From positions 370,136 through 417,222 of the forward strand of contig NZ_HE611014.1 in assembly GCF_000236865.1 (NCBI RefSeq): a DNA stretch of 47,087 nucleotides, read 5' to 3'. The stretch comes from Senegalimassilia anaerobia JC110 (GTDB lineage Bacteria > Actinomycetota > Coriobacteriia > Coriobacteriales > Eggerthellaceae). The notes below the pieces were generated by a model. It saw only the letters and a list, made by a program, of their open reading frames with translations. It searched no databases and was not told the origin of the DNA. The position numbers were made by a program, and so were the translations under genes. Every line of letters begins with the position of its first letter. Positions within the stretch are counted from its first letter, which is position 1. This document shows, piece after piece, positions 7,647 through 15,843 of the stretch.

Positions 7647-8456
7647 ATGACCGCTTTTATTCGACCCTCTTTGATTCTTCGCATGGACCTGGACGAACGT
7701 TTATTCAACGACGAGTGCGTCTCCGATATCAAACGCTCGTACTCCTATGTGGCGCCGTCGCTTGTGCAGGCGCACAAGCCGGTAGACGGGCAGCGCCCGG
7801 AGAACGTGATGCGCTTCATGATCAAGCTGCATCGCGCCTACTGGGACAAGTCCGACGAGGCAGCGCAGCAGCTGTGGGAGGGCGTCATGCCCAAGTGGCT
7901 GCACAACATGTTCTCGAAGGTGTCCAACACCATCACTGCCGCCAACAACGTTCGTGCCGAAAACGGCCAGCCGGCGTTTCCGTATCACTGGCTTGAGCTG
8001 GAGTTCGGCGACAATGCGCTCATTGCGGTGAAGACGGGTTCCGATTCGTCGTTTCCTGCCGATGGGGTGGACATGGTGGAGCGCGTGCGCGACCTCATGA
8101 ACGCCGGTGCGCTGGGGCAGGATATCGCTTGCGTGCGCATTCCGTCGCGCGCCAGCTACGAGGCGCAGCTTGCAGCCGCCGAGCAGGCGCAGGCGGAAGC
8201 CGTCGTTGCCGCCGAACAAGGCGACTCCGCAGGTCAAGTGGCCGAGCAGGCTGAGCTCGCCAGCGTCACCGCCGAGCAGGCCGTCGATGTTGCCGGCACC
8301 GCCGCCGAGGGGCAGGCCGATTCCGCCGACCCCGCCGAGCCCGCCTTCGCCATTCCCGAGCTGCCCGCGTTCGACGTGGACTACGGCACCTGGGGCATCG
8401 AGTACGCCGACGGTTCCGTGCGCGAGTTCAATGTCGCCGCCGGTGCGTTCTCGTAG
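7647..8456 (+). CDS. Uncharacterised protein of the redox locus
   Basis: I do not recognise this 269-residue protein. Residues 1-165 look like a folded mixed alpha/beta domain. Residues 165-235 are an Ala/Glu/Gln-rich linker, probably helical or disordered. The last 35 residues (from FAIPELPAFDVDYGTWGIEYADG) form a short aromatic-rich tail. There is no signal peptide, membrane helix or cysteine cluster. ATG 7647 is preceded by AAAGGA. It heads the operon containing the multi-ferredoxin gene at 8509 and is divergent from the TorD/NapGH operon. Placement suggests an accessory role in Fe-S or molybdoenzyme assembly, which is inference. Confidence 0.75.
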   Translation: MTAFIRPSLILRMDLDERLFNDECVSDIKRSYSYVAPSLVQAHKPVDGQRPENVMRFMIKLHRAYWDKSDEAAQQLWEGVMPKWLHNMFSKVSNTITAANNVRAENGQPAFPYHWLELEFGDNALIAVKTGSDSSFPADGVDMVERVRDLMNAGALGQDIACVRIPSRASYEAQLAAAEQAQAEAVVAAEQGDSAGQVAEQAELASVTAEQAVDVAGTAAEGQADSADPAEPAFAIPELPAFDVDYGTWGIEYADGSVREFNVAAGAFS

Positions 8457-8508
8457 GCGAACGGCTATACTAACCAATTGCAAGGGGGTAGACGAGAAAG
8501 GGGCAGCA

Positions 8509-9693
8509 ATGCCAAGTGCCAAGAATTTCCTCGGTCTGCTCGAAAAGCTTCAGAGCGCCGATATCACGGTTCACCAGAACCGCTGCGCCGTCGTGCGCAA
8601 TCGCAACGCCACGTGCATGAAATGCGCGGAGGTGTGCACATCGGGCTGCATCTCCTATAACGACAACGAGCTGATCATCTCGCCGGAGAAGTGCATCGGC
8701 TGCGGCACGTGCGCCACCGTGTGCCCCACGTGCGCGCTCGAGGCCCATCGTCCCAACGACGCTGAGCTGCTGCATCGCTGCATCCAGGCCATGCGCGCCG
8801 CCGACGGCGAGGTCGTCATCGCGTGCGAGCAGATCGTGAACGCTGCAGAAGGCCTGCTTGACCTGGAGAAAGTCGTGCCCGTCACGTGCCTTGGGCGCGT
8901 GGAGGAAAGCCTGCTGGTCACCCTGGCCGTGGCCGGCGCAAAACACGTCAGCCTGGTCGAGGGCAAGTGCGCCTCCTGTGAGCACGCCACCGGGTTCCAC
9001 ATGGCCGAGCAGGTGCGCGACACCGCCAACACGCTGCTGGAAACATGGAACAGCGACACGCGCGTCGACCTGGTCAAGAAGTTCCCGCACCAGGTGCGCC
9101 TTGAGGGCAAATCCAGTTTCGATGCCGGCAAGCGCAGGTTCTTCGCGGAGATGGGCTCCGAGGCGAAAGCCGCCGCCGGCACGACCGCCGACTACGCCGT
9201 GAAGGAAACGCTCGGTATCGAGGAGAAGCCCGAATCGCGCTTCCAAAAGGTGATGGAGGACGGCACGCTGCCGCATTTCATCCCCGACCGCCGCGAGCTT
9301 CTGCTGAACAGCCTGTCCAGCCTGGGCGAGCCGCAGGACGTCATGATCGAGACGCGCCTGTGGGGCCACGTCATCATCGACCCGGATAAATGCAGCAGCT
9401 GCCAGATGTGCGCGACGTTTTGCCCGACCGGAGCCATCAGCAAGTTCACCGACGAGGACGGCACGTTCGGCGTGGAACATTTCCCCGGCGATTGCGTGAA
9501 GTGTCGCTGCTGCACGGACATCTGCCCGCAGCAAGCGCTCACGCTTTCCGACGAGGTGTTCGCCGTCGACCTGCTCTCGGGCGCGGTGGAGCGCTACGAG
9601 ATGAAGCCGCTCGCGCACCCCGTGGACGACCCGCACCAGATCTGGCGCACCATGAAGGACCTGCTCGGCTGCGATCAGGTTTACGAGCGCTAA
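8509..9693 (+). CDS. Multi-cluster iron-sulfur protein with FlpD/MvhD-like central domain
   Basis: The 394-residue protein has an N-terminal ferredoxin pair (C36/39/43/47; C62/65/68/72), a central segment at about 100-180, and a C-terminal ferredoxin pair (C295/298/301/305; C329/332/335/339). The central part reads VIAC(106), then PVTCLGRVEES (C127), AGAKHVSLVEGKC (C154) and C157. It resembles the delta subunit of methyl-viologen-reducing hydrogenase (MvhD/FlpD), which carries a [2Fe-2S] site and links hydrogenase or formate dehydrogenase to heterodisulfide reductase. It is predicted soluble and cytoplasmic. ATG 8509 follows AAAGGGG, 52 bp after the upstream gene. It is likely an electron-transfer hub; its partners are not in the window. 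Confidence 0.75.
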   Translation: MPSAKNFLGLLEKLQSADITVHQNRCAVVRNRNATCMKCAEVCTSGCISYNDNELIISPEKCIGCGTCATVCPTCALEAHRPNDAELLHRCIQAMRAADGEVVIACEQIVNAAEGLLDLEKVVPVTCLGRVEESLLVTLAVAGAKHVSLVEGKCASCEHATGFHMAEQVRDTANTLLETWNSDTRVDLVKKFPHQVRLEGKSSFDAGKRRFFAEMGSEAKAAAGTTADYAVKETLGIEEKPESRFQKVMEDGTLPHFIPDRRELLLNSLSSLGEPQDVMIETRLWGHVIIDPDKCSSCQMCATFCPTGAISKFTDEDGTFGVEHFPGDCVKCRCCTDICPQQALTLSDEVFAVDLLSGAVERYEMKPLAHPVDDPHQIWRTMKDLLGCDQVYER

Positions 9694-9717
9694 ATCCGCT
9701 TCCATAGCTTTCGCACG

Positions 9718-9749
9718 CGGGGCCGTCCTTCGGGGCGGCCCCGTTCTTT
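9718..9749 (+). terminator. Intrinsic terminator with UUCG loop
   Basis: A GC-rich stem of about 11 bp (core CGGGGCCG, 9718-9725, with 9736-9743) closed by a TTCG loop and followed by TTCTTT ends the rightward redox operon. Confidence 0.8.
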
Positions 9750-9772
9750 AAGCCCGCTTTCAGGCTGCGCCG

Positions 9773-9778
9773 TATACT
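9773..9778 (+). promoter_or_regulatory. Possible -10 box of the OmpR-type two-component operon
   Basis: TATACT lies 66 bp before the ATG at 9844, just after the terminator. No good -35 box is visible, so it may depend on an activator. Confidence 0.4.
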
Positions 9779-9843
9779 GTTGATTGAAAGAATGCACGCC
9801 TGTGCCCTGCGGTGCGGGTTCGGGAATCGACGGAAGGCACACC

Positions 9844-10527
9844 ATGCAGATCCTCATCGTGGAAGACGATGTGCGGCTTGCCCGCGCGCTGGCGCACATC
9901 CTGGAGGAGAACGGCTACGGCACCGATGTGGTGCACAACGGCGCCGACGGGCTTGCCTATGCCGAAAGCGACATCTACGATGTGGTCATCCTGGACGTCA
10001 TGCTTCCCAAAATGGACGGTTTCACGGTAGTGACCGAATTGCGCCGCAAGAACGTGAGCACGCCGGTGCTGCTGCTCACCGCGCGCGACGCCGTGCCCGA
10101 CAAGATCACCGGTCTTGACAGCGGCGCCGACGACTACATGACAAAGCCGTTCAGCCCCGCCGAGCTGCTGGCGCACCTGCGCGCCCTCACGCGCCGCCAG
10201 GGCGAGGTAATCTTCGAGAAGCTCGATGCGGGCGATCTTTCGCTGAATCTGGAAAGCTACGACCTGACGTGCGGGCAGAAGACCATCCACCTGTCGTTCA
10301 AGGAGTTTTCCCTGGCGAAGGTGCTTATGAGCAACGCGGGTCAGGTGGTGTCGAAGGAGCTGCTCATCGAGCGCGTGTGGGGCGTGGAATCCAGCGCCGA
10401 GGACAACAACGTCGAGGCCTACGTCAGCTTCCTGCGCAAGAAGATGCGTTTTTTGGGCTCGAAAGCGTGCATTGAGACCATCCGCAAAGCGGGCTATCGT
10501 TTCGCCGCCGATGGCGCCGCGGCCTAA
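9844..10527 (+). CDS. OmpR/PhoB-family response regulator
   Basis: This 227-residue regulator has a receiver domain (acidic pocket E7-D8-D9, phosphoacceptor D51 in VVILDVMLPKMDG, conserved K101 in MTKPF) and a C-terminal winged-helix DNA-binding domain (about 130-225, ending RKAGYRFAAD, close to the OmpR/PhoB family ending TVRGVGYRF). ATG 9844 is chosen over the upstream in-frame ATG at 9784, because the receiver domain begins directly with MQILIVEDD and GGAAGG lies just upstream. It is followed after 12 bp by its sensor kinase. Targets are unknown; OmpR-type 11-bp direct repeats occur at 44594-44637, but no link is shown. Confidence 0.93.
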   Translation: MQILIVEDDVRLARALAHILEENGYGTDVVHNGADGLAYAESDIYDVVILDVMLPKMDGFTVVTELRRKNVSTPVLLLTARDAVPDKITGLDSGADDYMTKPFSPAELLAHLRALTRRQGEVIFEKLDAGDLSLNLESYDLTCGQKTIHLSFKEFSLAKVLMSNAGQVVSKELLIERVWGVESSAEDNNVEAYVSFLRKKMRFLGSKACIETIRKAGYRFAADGAAA

Positions 10528-10539
10528 GGTGGTCATCCC

Positions 10540-11961
10540 ATGCTGAAAAAGCTTCGCATCAAGTTCATAGCGTTGAACATGGCCACCGTCGCCGTTGTGC
10601 TGACAGTGATCTTCGCGGCCATCTGCGTGGTGAACCATCGACAAAGCGTTGCCACGGTCGACGGCGCGCTCAACCAGGCCATCGCGCAGGCATCCGAGCA
10701 TCAGGGCAGGCAGATGGGGAAGGATGCGCTTGGCGAAGGCCAGCCGGAATCCGGCAACGGTCAGGCGGCGCCCGATGACGGCGAGGCAGGCGATTCGCAA
10801 GCATCCGATGGCCGGGAATCTCCGGCTCAGGCAGCCGAGCAGGCGGGAGCCGTGGTCGACGCCTCCTCCGGCGTTGCGGCGCCGCCGACCATCGGCGGGC
10901 GCGAGCGCAGCGGGGGGCAGGTCATCCCCGTGGCGCTGTTCTCCATGTCCTCGGACGGCGATATGACCGCGCTCGGCCGCTACAACACGGCGTCCATCAG
11001 CCAAGACGTGCTCGAGCAGGCGGGCGAGCAGCTCGCCGGCGCCGACGAGGGCTTCGGCAGCCTTTCCGACCTGGGCCTGTTTTACATGAAGCGCCGGGCG
11101 GGCGGCGTCATGTACCTGGCGTTCGCCGACATGGGCAGCGCGAGCGGCTGGCGCGCTCTGGCGGCAACGCTCGCCGTGGTGGAGGTCGCGGCGCTGGCCG
11201 TGTTCCTCGTCATCAGCCTGTTCTTCAGCCGCTGGGCGCTGCGCCCCGTCGCCCGCGCCTGGACGCAGCAGCGCCGCTTCGTGGCCGACGCGTCGCACGA
11301 TCTGAAGACCCCGCTCACCGTGATCCTTGCCAACACGTCCATCGCGCTCGAGCATCCCGAGCGCAGCGTGGCAAGCCAAAGCCAGTGGCTCGAGAGCACG
11401 CAGCACGAGGCCGAGGCCATGCAAGGGCTGGTGGGCGACCTGCTCACGCTGGCGAAGATGGACGAGGAGGAGGCCGCCGCGCAATCCGGCGCCGCGCGCC
11501 CGGCCCTCGAGGAAGTCGACCTGTCCGACGTTATCGAAGGCGAGGTGCTGCAGTTCGAATCGGTGGCGTTCGAACGCGGCGTGAAGCTGGGATCGCAGGT
11601 GGAGCCGGGCATCAAGCTGCGCGGCAACGAGCAGCGGCTGCGCCGCTTGGCGGGCACGCTCATCGACAATGCCTGCAAATACGTCGACGATGGGGGAGCG
11701 GTCGACGTGGCGCTTTCGCGCGCGGGCAAGCAGGCGAAGCTCGAGGTGCGCAACACCGGCGCGCCCATATCCCCCGAGGACCTTCCCCATGTGTTCGACC
11801 GTTTTTACCGCGCGGACAAGGCGCGCACGGGCGGCGTCGGCGGGCACGGCCTGGGGCTTGCCATCGCGCGCGCCATCGCCGAGGAGCACGGCGGCACGCT
11901 GACGGCTTCCAGCACGCAGGCCGAAGGCGCCGCGTTCACCGCAACGTTGCCGCTGAAGTAA
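10540..11961 (+). CDS. Membrane sensor histidine kinase
   Basis: The 473-residue kinase has one transmembrane helix at about 8-30, an extracytoplasmic sensor region of about 170 residues and a second helix at about 203-228. Then come a HisKA domain with H253 in ASHDLKTPL and a catalytic ATPase domain (N377 in DNACKYV, then the FDRFYRAD and GGHGLGLAIA boxes). The sensor region includes a low-complexity Glu/Ala/Gly/Gln stretch (about 55-115) that is probably disordered, so the ligand-binding part is small. It pairs with the regulator at 9844. No downstream gene is clearly linked, so the signal is unknown. Confidence 0.92.
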   Translation: MLKKLRIKFIALNMATVAVVLTVIFAAICVVNHRQSVATVDGALNQAIAQASEHQGRQMGKDALGEGQPESGNGQAAPDDGEAGDSQASDGRESPAQAAEQAGAVVDASSGVAAPPTIGGRERSGGQVIPVALFSMSSDGDMTALGRYNTASISQDVLEQAGEQLAGADEGFGSLSDLGLFYMKRRAGGVMYLAFADMGSASGWRALAATLAVVEVAALAVFLVISLFFSRWALRPVARAWTQQRRFVADASHDLKTPLTVILANTSIALEHPERSVASQSQWLESTQHEAEAMQGLVGDLLTLAKMDEEEAAAQSGAARPALEEVDLSDVIEGEVLQFESVAFERGVKLGSQVEPGIKLRGNEQRLRRLAGTLIDNACKYVDDGGAVDVALSRAGKQAKLEVRNTGAPISPEDLPHVFDRFYRADKARTGGVGGHGLGLAIARAIAEEHGGTLTASSTQAEGAAFTATLPLK

Positions 11962-11964
11962 GCG

Positions 11965-11993
11965 GGCGAGCGCCCCTCCCCGCGCCGCTCGCC
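11965..11993 (+). terminator. Possible terminator after the sensor kinase
   Basis: GGCGAGCG (11965-11972) pairs with CGCTCGCC (11986-11993). A weak T-rich run follows, with TTGCTTT only some distance downstream. Confidence 0.4.
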
Positions 11994-12081
11994 GCGTTGC
12001 TTTCGTGGAAGCTCCGCCGGGGCGCTCATCGGTGCTATCATACGTGTTTACTTGCAAATCACGGAACAAGCGAGGCAGCCC

Positions 12082-13434
12082 ATGCTTTTGTGCGCGCAGT
12101 ACGTGCTTCCCATCACGTCGGAACCCATCCACAACGGTGCGGTGCTCGTTCGCGACGGCGCCATCCGCGACGTCGGCGACGCCGCCATGCTCAAGTTGCG
12201 CTATCCCGATGAAGAGGTCTCCGATTTCGGCCAGGCGGCTATCCTGCCCGGCTTCGTCGACCTGCACACCCACCTGGAGAACGCGGTCATGCGCGGCATC
12301 GTCCACGATGTCCCCTATGCCACCTGGATCATGACCATGCGCGAGCTGTCCGCTAAGATGGACGTGGCCGATTGGTATGATTCGGCCATCCTGGGCGGTC
12401 TCGAGTCGCTTTCCAGCGGCATCACCACCGTGGCCGACATCACCACCTCGGGCGCCAGCTGCACCGCCATGCAGAAGCTGGGCATGCGCGGTGTCGTATA
12501 TCGCGAGGTGGGCGCCATGGACCGCCGTCGCGTCGACTTCGCCATGCATCAGGCCGAGAACGACCTGGCTCATTGGCAGGAGGAGGTCGACTCCGATCGC
12601 CTGACCATCGGCCTTGCGCCGTCGTCGCTGTTCACCTGCAACCCGGAGATCTTCCGCAAGGTCGCCCAGCTCGCCTCCAAGGAGAACCTCCCCGTGGCGC
12701 TGCGCCTGGCCGGCGACCGCGAGGAGTGCGATTTCGTGCGCTACGGTTCCTCGCCCTTCTCCGTCCATTCCATGGACACCACGCGCTGCTACGTGGAGGT
12801 CCCGCCGTGGCTGCCTACGGGCACCACGCCGGTCAACTACGTGCTGAACTGGGGCGCGTTCGAGAGCGACAACGTTATGATGGTGCACGGCGTCTACGTC
12901 GACGATCATGACGTGGCCAAGCTCAAGGAGTACGACGTCTCCGTGGCCAGCTGCCCTCGCATCAACGCCCAGCTGGGCATGGGCGTGGCCCCGCTCGCCG
13001 AGTTCCTGAACAACGGCCTGCGCGTGGGCCTGGGCACCGACAGCCCCGCCGCCACCGACTCCACCGACATGATCTCGGAGATGCACATCGGCATGCTCAT
13101 CCAGCGCGCCGTGAACCCGCGCAGCTTCATGAAGTCCTCCACCATGCTGGAGATGGCCACCATCGGCGGCGCCCGCGCGCTGCGCATGGACGACAAGGTG
13201 GGCAGCCTGGAAGTGGGCAAGCTGGCCGACGTCATCGCCGTCGACCTGTCCGGCTCGCACCAAACGCCGGCCACCGACCCGGTTTCGGCCGTGGTCAACG
13301 CCTGCAACGGCTCCGACGTGCTCATGACCATGGTGGGCGGCAACGTGCTGTACGAGAAGAGCAGCTGGCATGTGGGCGTGGAAGTGGCCCGCAGCATCGC
13401 CCGCGTCATCGAGATCCGCAGCAAGCTGAGGTAG
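12082..13434 (+). CDS. Amidohydrolase-superfamily protein, atypical metal site
   Basis: This 450-residue protein has the composite layout of cytosine/guanine/S-adenosylhomocysteine deaminases: a small beta domain, then a TIM barrel opening with HTH (H62, H64), a strand ending MMVHG (H269), the CPRxNAxLGxGVAP loop, and LGTDSP (D320). The third metal histidine, normally in a HxxE strand, is missing: the segment reads ALRLAGDREE with R208 at that place. It may use a different ligand set, work on another substrate, or be inactive. ATG 12082 is chosen (GAGGCAG upstream); a TTG at 12052 would add ten residues. The 64-residue membrane gene follows 6 bp later. The substrate is unknown. Confidence 0.8.
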   Translation: MLLCAQYVLPITSEPIHNGAVLVRDGAIRDVGDAAMLKLRYPDEEVSDFGQAAILPGFVDLHTHLENAVMRGIVHDVPYATWIMTMRELSAKMDVADWYDSAILGGLESLSSGITTVADITTSGASCTAMQKLGMRGVVYREVGAMDRRRVDFAMHQAENDLAHWQEEVDSDRLTIGLAPSSLFTCNPEIFRKVAQLASKENLPVALRLAGDREECDFVRYGSSPFSVHSMDTTRCYVEVPPWLPTGTTPVNYVLNWGAFESDNVMMVHGVYVDDHDVAKLKEYDVSVASCPRINAQLGMGVAPLAEFLNNGLRVGLGTDSPAATDSTDMISEMHIGMLIQRAVNPRSFMKSSTMLEMATIGGARALRMDDKVGSLEVGKLADVIAVDLSGSHQTPATDPVSAVVNACNGSDVLMTMVGGNVLYEKSSWHVGVEVARSIARVIEIRSKLR

Positions 13435-13440
13435 CGCGCC

Positions 13441-13635
13441 ATGGGAACGAATCAGAAGCTCACGGCCAAGCAGAAGGCCGAACGCATCAAGGCGGCGCAG
13501 GAGCGCGAGGCGCGCGAGAAGGCGCGCCGAGAGGCGGCGGCTCGCACGAAGAAAATCTTCACCGTGGTGGTGTGCGTCATCCTGGTGCTGGCACTTGGCA
13601 TCCCAACCATCGCGCTTTCCGTGCTGTCCATGTAG
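13441..13635 (+). CDS. Small single-span membrane protein
   Basis: A 64-residue protein has a strongly charged, probably helical N-terminal half (Lys/Arg/Glu/Ala-rich, residues 5-38) and one hydrophobic segment (FTVVVCVILVLALGIPTIAL, about 40-59). It starts 6 bp after the amidohydrolase stop with only a weak ribosome site, suggesting coupled translation. I do not recognise a family. The composition is what is expected of a membrane-anchored coiled-coil peptide, and the sequence is not low-quality antisense shadow. Confidence 0.6.
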   Translation: MGTNQKLTAKQKAERIKAAQEREAREKARREAAARTKKIFTVVVCVILVLALGIPTIALSVLSM

Positions 13636-13653
13636 CAACCTTTGACAACGGAT

Positions 13654-13732
13654 AACGCCCCGGTCCCCGAACGCGGCTTCCCGAGCAGAACTTTTCTGTA
13701 AAGGAAGTGCGCGCGAAGGGGGTCGGGGCGTT
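13654..13732 (+). terminator. Long-range inverted repeat before tatA
   Basis: AACGCCCCG (13654-13662) pairs perfectly with CGGGGCGTT (13724-13732) across about 60 nt, with a further CCCC/GGGG pairing inside. TTTGTGTT begins at the end of the right arm. It could be a large-loop terminator for the upstream genes or a leader structure for tatA. Confidence 0.4.
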
Positions 13733-13803
13733 TGTGTTACCATGAATGGCTGTCGCGCGCAAGCGTGAAAAGAGTAAAGGGAACGCACGCAAAGGGGAAT
13801 GCT

Positions 13804-14370
13804 TTGTTTGGTATTGGTGGATTTGAGCTCTTTCTCATTCTGCTGTTCGGTTTCCTGCTGTTCGGCCCCGACAAGCTGCCCGCAATGGCGAAAACGCTTG
13901 GCAAGGCCATCGGCAAGTTCCGCAACGCGCAGGAGGAGATGAACAAGGTTATTAAGAACGAGGTGTACGACCCCGATTCCGACGAGCCGTTCAAGAACCC
14001 GCTCGACGTCATGGAGAAGGCCGCCGATGCCGGCAAGAAGGCCGCCAACGGCGCCAGCAAGGCCGTGAGCAGCGCAAGCAAGGTCGTGTCCTCGCATAGC
14101 TCCTCCGCCACGGCGCCCAAGCCGCGCCCGGCGGGGCAGCAGGAAAGCTTCAGCGAGCGCAAGGCCCGCTACGATCGCGAGCGCGCCGCCAAGCAGGCTG
14201 CCGAAGCCGAAAGGGCCGAGGCCGCCAAGCAGGCCGCGCTGGCCGCTGCCGACGCCCAGTCGACCGAGGCCGCAGCTCCCGAAACCGCCGCGCAAGCGGC
14301 TCCCGCGGCGCCCGCCGCACCGGCAGCGCCCGCTGCCCAGTCTTCCGAAACCGAAACGAAGGGGGAGTAA
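13804..14370 (+). CDS. tatA: Twin-arginine translocase subunit TatA/TatB, TTG start
   Basis: From a TTG at 13804 the 188-residue product begins FGIGGFELFLILLFGFLLFG, the usual Tat start: one N-terminal helix, the FGPDKLP hinge, then an amphipathic helix (residues about 22-50). The long Ala/Lys/Glu-rich tail (about 70-188) is probably disordered. The start is fixed by AAAGGGG at 13791-13797 and by the family N-terminus; the upstream GTG/ATG frames would add a polar leader before the membrane helix. tatC begins 4 bp after the stop. TatA and TatB cannot be separated here, and one bifunctional subunit may serve, since no second copy is seen. Confidence 0.9.
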   Translation: MFGIGGFELFLILLFGFLLFGPDKLPAMAKTLGKAIGKFRNAQEEMNKVIKNEVYDPDSDEPFKNPLDVMEKAADAGKKAANGASKAVSSASKVVSSHSSSATAPKPRPAGQQESFSERKARYDRERAAKQAAEAERAEAAKQAALAAADAQSTEAAAPETAAQAAPAAPAAPAAPAAQSSETETKGE

Positions 14371-14373
14371 CCG

Positions 14374-15207
14374 ATGCCTATCGGACCGGCGCGAATGCCC
14401 CTATTCGATCATCTGGGCGAGCTGCGCATGCGCTTGGTGCGCATCGTCGTGTGCCTGCTCGTCGGCGTGTGCGTGTTCTACTTCGCCACGCCCACCATGG
14501 GCCAGTTCCTGATGATCCCCATCGCCGAGTACCTGCCGAAGGGCCCCGACGGCCTGCCGTCGTTCATGGCCATCGACCCGTTCGAGGCGTTCTCCACCCG
14601 CTTCAAGATCTCCATCTGGGCGGCCATCGTGGCTTGCTCGCCGGTTATCCTGTGGCAACTGCTGGCGTTTTTCCTGCCGGCGCTCAAGCCCAACGAGCGC
14701 AAGTGGTTCATCCCCACGTTCGTCGCGGCAGTGGTGCTGTTCATCGTGGGCACCATCTTCTGCTACTGCATCATCCTGAACCCGGCGTTCCAGTGGCTCA
14801 CCGACCAGGCCATGGGCTTGGGCACCGTCACGCCTCGCATGGCCAGCTACGTGGACATCATCATCAAGTTCGAGCTGGGCTTTGGCGTGGCCTTCGAGCT
14901 GCCGCTGGTCATCTTCTACCTGGTGGTGTTCAACGTGGTGCCGTACAAGAAGCTGCGCAATAGCTGGCGCGGCATCTACGTCGGCCTGCTGGTGTTCTGC
15001 GCCATCGTCACGCCCGACGCATCGCCGGTCACCATGGCGCTCATGTTCGCCGCGCTGATCGTGCTGTACGAGGTGTCGCTGCTGCTGGCCCGCATCGTGC
15101 TTGCCGGCCGTATCAAGAAGCAGAACCAGGAGCTTGCGAAGGAGGAGGGCGCTGCTCAGGCGGCCGCTCCCAAGACCAAGAAGCTCAAAGCCGTGAAGCG
15201 CAAGTAG
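14374..15207 (+). CDS. tatC: Twin-arginine translocase subunit TatC
   Basis: The 277-residue protein has six predicted membrane helices and the family marks: MPLFDHLGELRMRL at the N-terminus, the FKISIWAAIVACSPVILWQ segment, FELGFGVAFELPLV, and AIVTPDASPVTMALM in the last part. TatC recognises the twin-arginine signal. A Lys/Ala-rich cytoplasmic tail of about 30 residues follows the last helix. It overlaps no gene and is probably co-translated with tatA (4 bp gap, GGGGGAG before its ATG). Likely clients in this window are the NapG-like protein (4888) and the flavoprotein (17788). Confidence 0.95.
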   Translation: MPIGPARMPLFDHLGELRMRLVRIVVCLLVGVCVFYFATPTMGQFLMIPIAEYLPKGPDGLPSFMAIDPFEAFSTRFKISIWAAIVACSPVILWQLLAFFLPALKPNERKWFIPTFVAAVVLFIVGTIFCYCIILNPAFQWLTDQAMGLGTVTPRMASYVDIIIKFELGFGVAFELPLVIFYLVVFNVVPYKKLRNSWRGIYVGLLVFCAIVTPDASPVTMALMFAALIVLYEVSLLLARIVLAGRIKKQNQELAKEEGAAQAAAPKTKKLKAVKRK

Positions 15208-15236
15208 CTTCGCCGGCAAACATATATGGTTAACCT

Positions 15237-15263
15237 GAAGGCCCGCTGCATGCGGGCCTTCTT
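15237..15263 (+). terminator. Intrinsic terminator after tatC
   Basis: GAAGGCCCGC (15237-15246) pairs with GCGGGCCTTC (15252-15261) around a 5-nt loop, followed by TT. Confidence 0.7.
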
Positions 15264-15335
15264 GGGATAGTATGGGGTTCGTACCAATGGCGTGCGGCGC
15301 GGGCGCCGTACGGTTTCGCGGATCGAAGGAGCTGC

Positions 15336-15689
15336 ATGCACGAGCTAGGTATCATGACCGGCGTCATGGAGGCGGTGGAGAAGTCCGCCGTGCAAGCGGG
15401 CGCCACGAAGGTGCTCAAGGTCACGTTGTCCATCGGCGAGATGACCGAGGCCATCGAGGACTCGCTGCGCTTCGCGTTCGAGGTGCTCACGGAGGGCACC
15501 ATGAGCGAAGGCGCGGAGCTTGAGATCAACATGGTGGCGCCCCGAAGCCTTTGCTTGGACTGCGGTGCCGAGTACGAGCACGACCGTTTCCATATGGTGT
15601 GCCCCGAGTGCGGCGGCTACAACACGAAGCTTTTAGCCGGTCGTGAACTGCAGATCGATTCCATCGAGGTCGACCTGCCCGACGACTAA
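15336..15689 (+). CDS. hypA: Hydrogenase nickel-incorporation protein HypA
   Basis: This 117-residue protein starts MHELGIM, where H2 is the family's nickel ligand. It carries the zinc site in two CxxC pairs (CLDCG and CPECGG, about residues 70-95). HypA delivers nickel, with HypB, to [NiFe]-hydrogenase or sometimes urease. AAGGAGCTGC precedes the ATG. hypB follows after 154 bp; hypC, D, E, F and hydrogenase genes are not in the window. Confidence 0.93.
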   Translation: MHELGIMTGVMEAVEKSAVQAGATKVLKVTLSIGEMTEAIEDSLRFAFEVLTEGTMSEGAELEINMVAPRSLCLDCGAEYEHDRFHMVCPECGGYNTKLLAGRELQIDSIEVDLPDD

Positions 15690-15843
15690 CGAGCGTCAGC
15701 GCGTCGCTGTGCCGGCGAAGCCGCGGCCGTGCGCGGGGAGGCGCTTCCCCATAGGGCGCAGCCGGAAGGCAACGTGCATTCGCCGCGCCTTTCCAATCCG
15801 GTTCATAACTGAAACCGCTGCTTGATCAATAGGAGGATTCAGC
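15690..15843. other. hypA-hypB spacer
   Basis: No gene is seen. A GC-rich hairpin-forming patch (GGGGA/TCCCC near 15737-15752) lies in it, with a separate ribosome site (AGGAGGA) for hypB at its end. Confidence 0.4.

Noticed and set aside
9760-14295. A 1,511-codon open frame on the minus strand across the two-component and amidohydrolase genes
   Set aside because: It runs antisense to several well-supported genes and through their promoters. It is an effect of GC-rich third positions.
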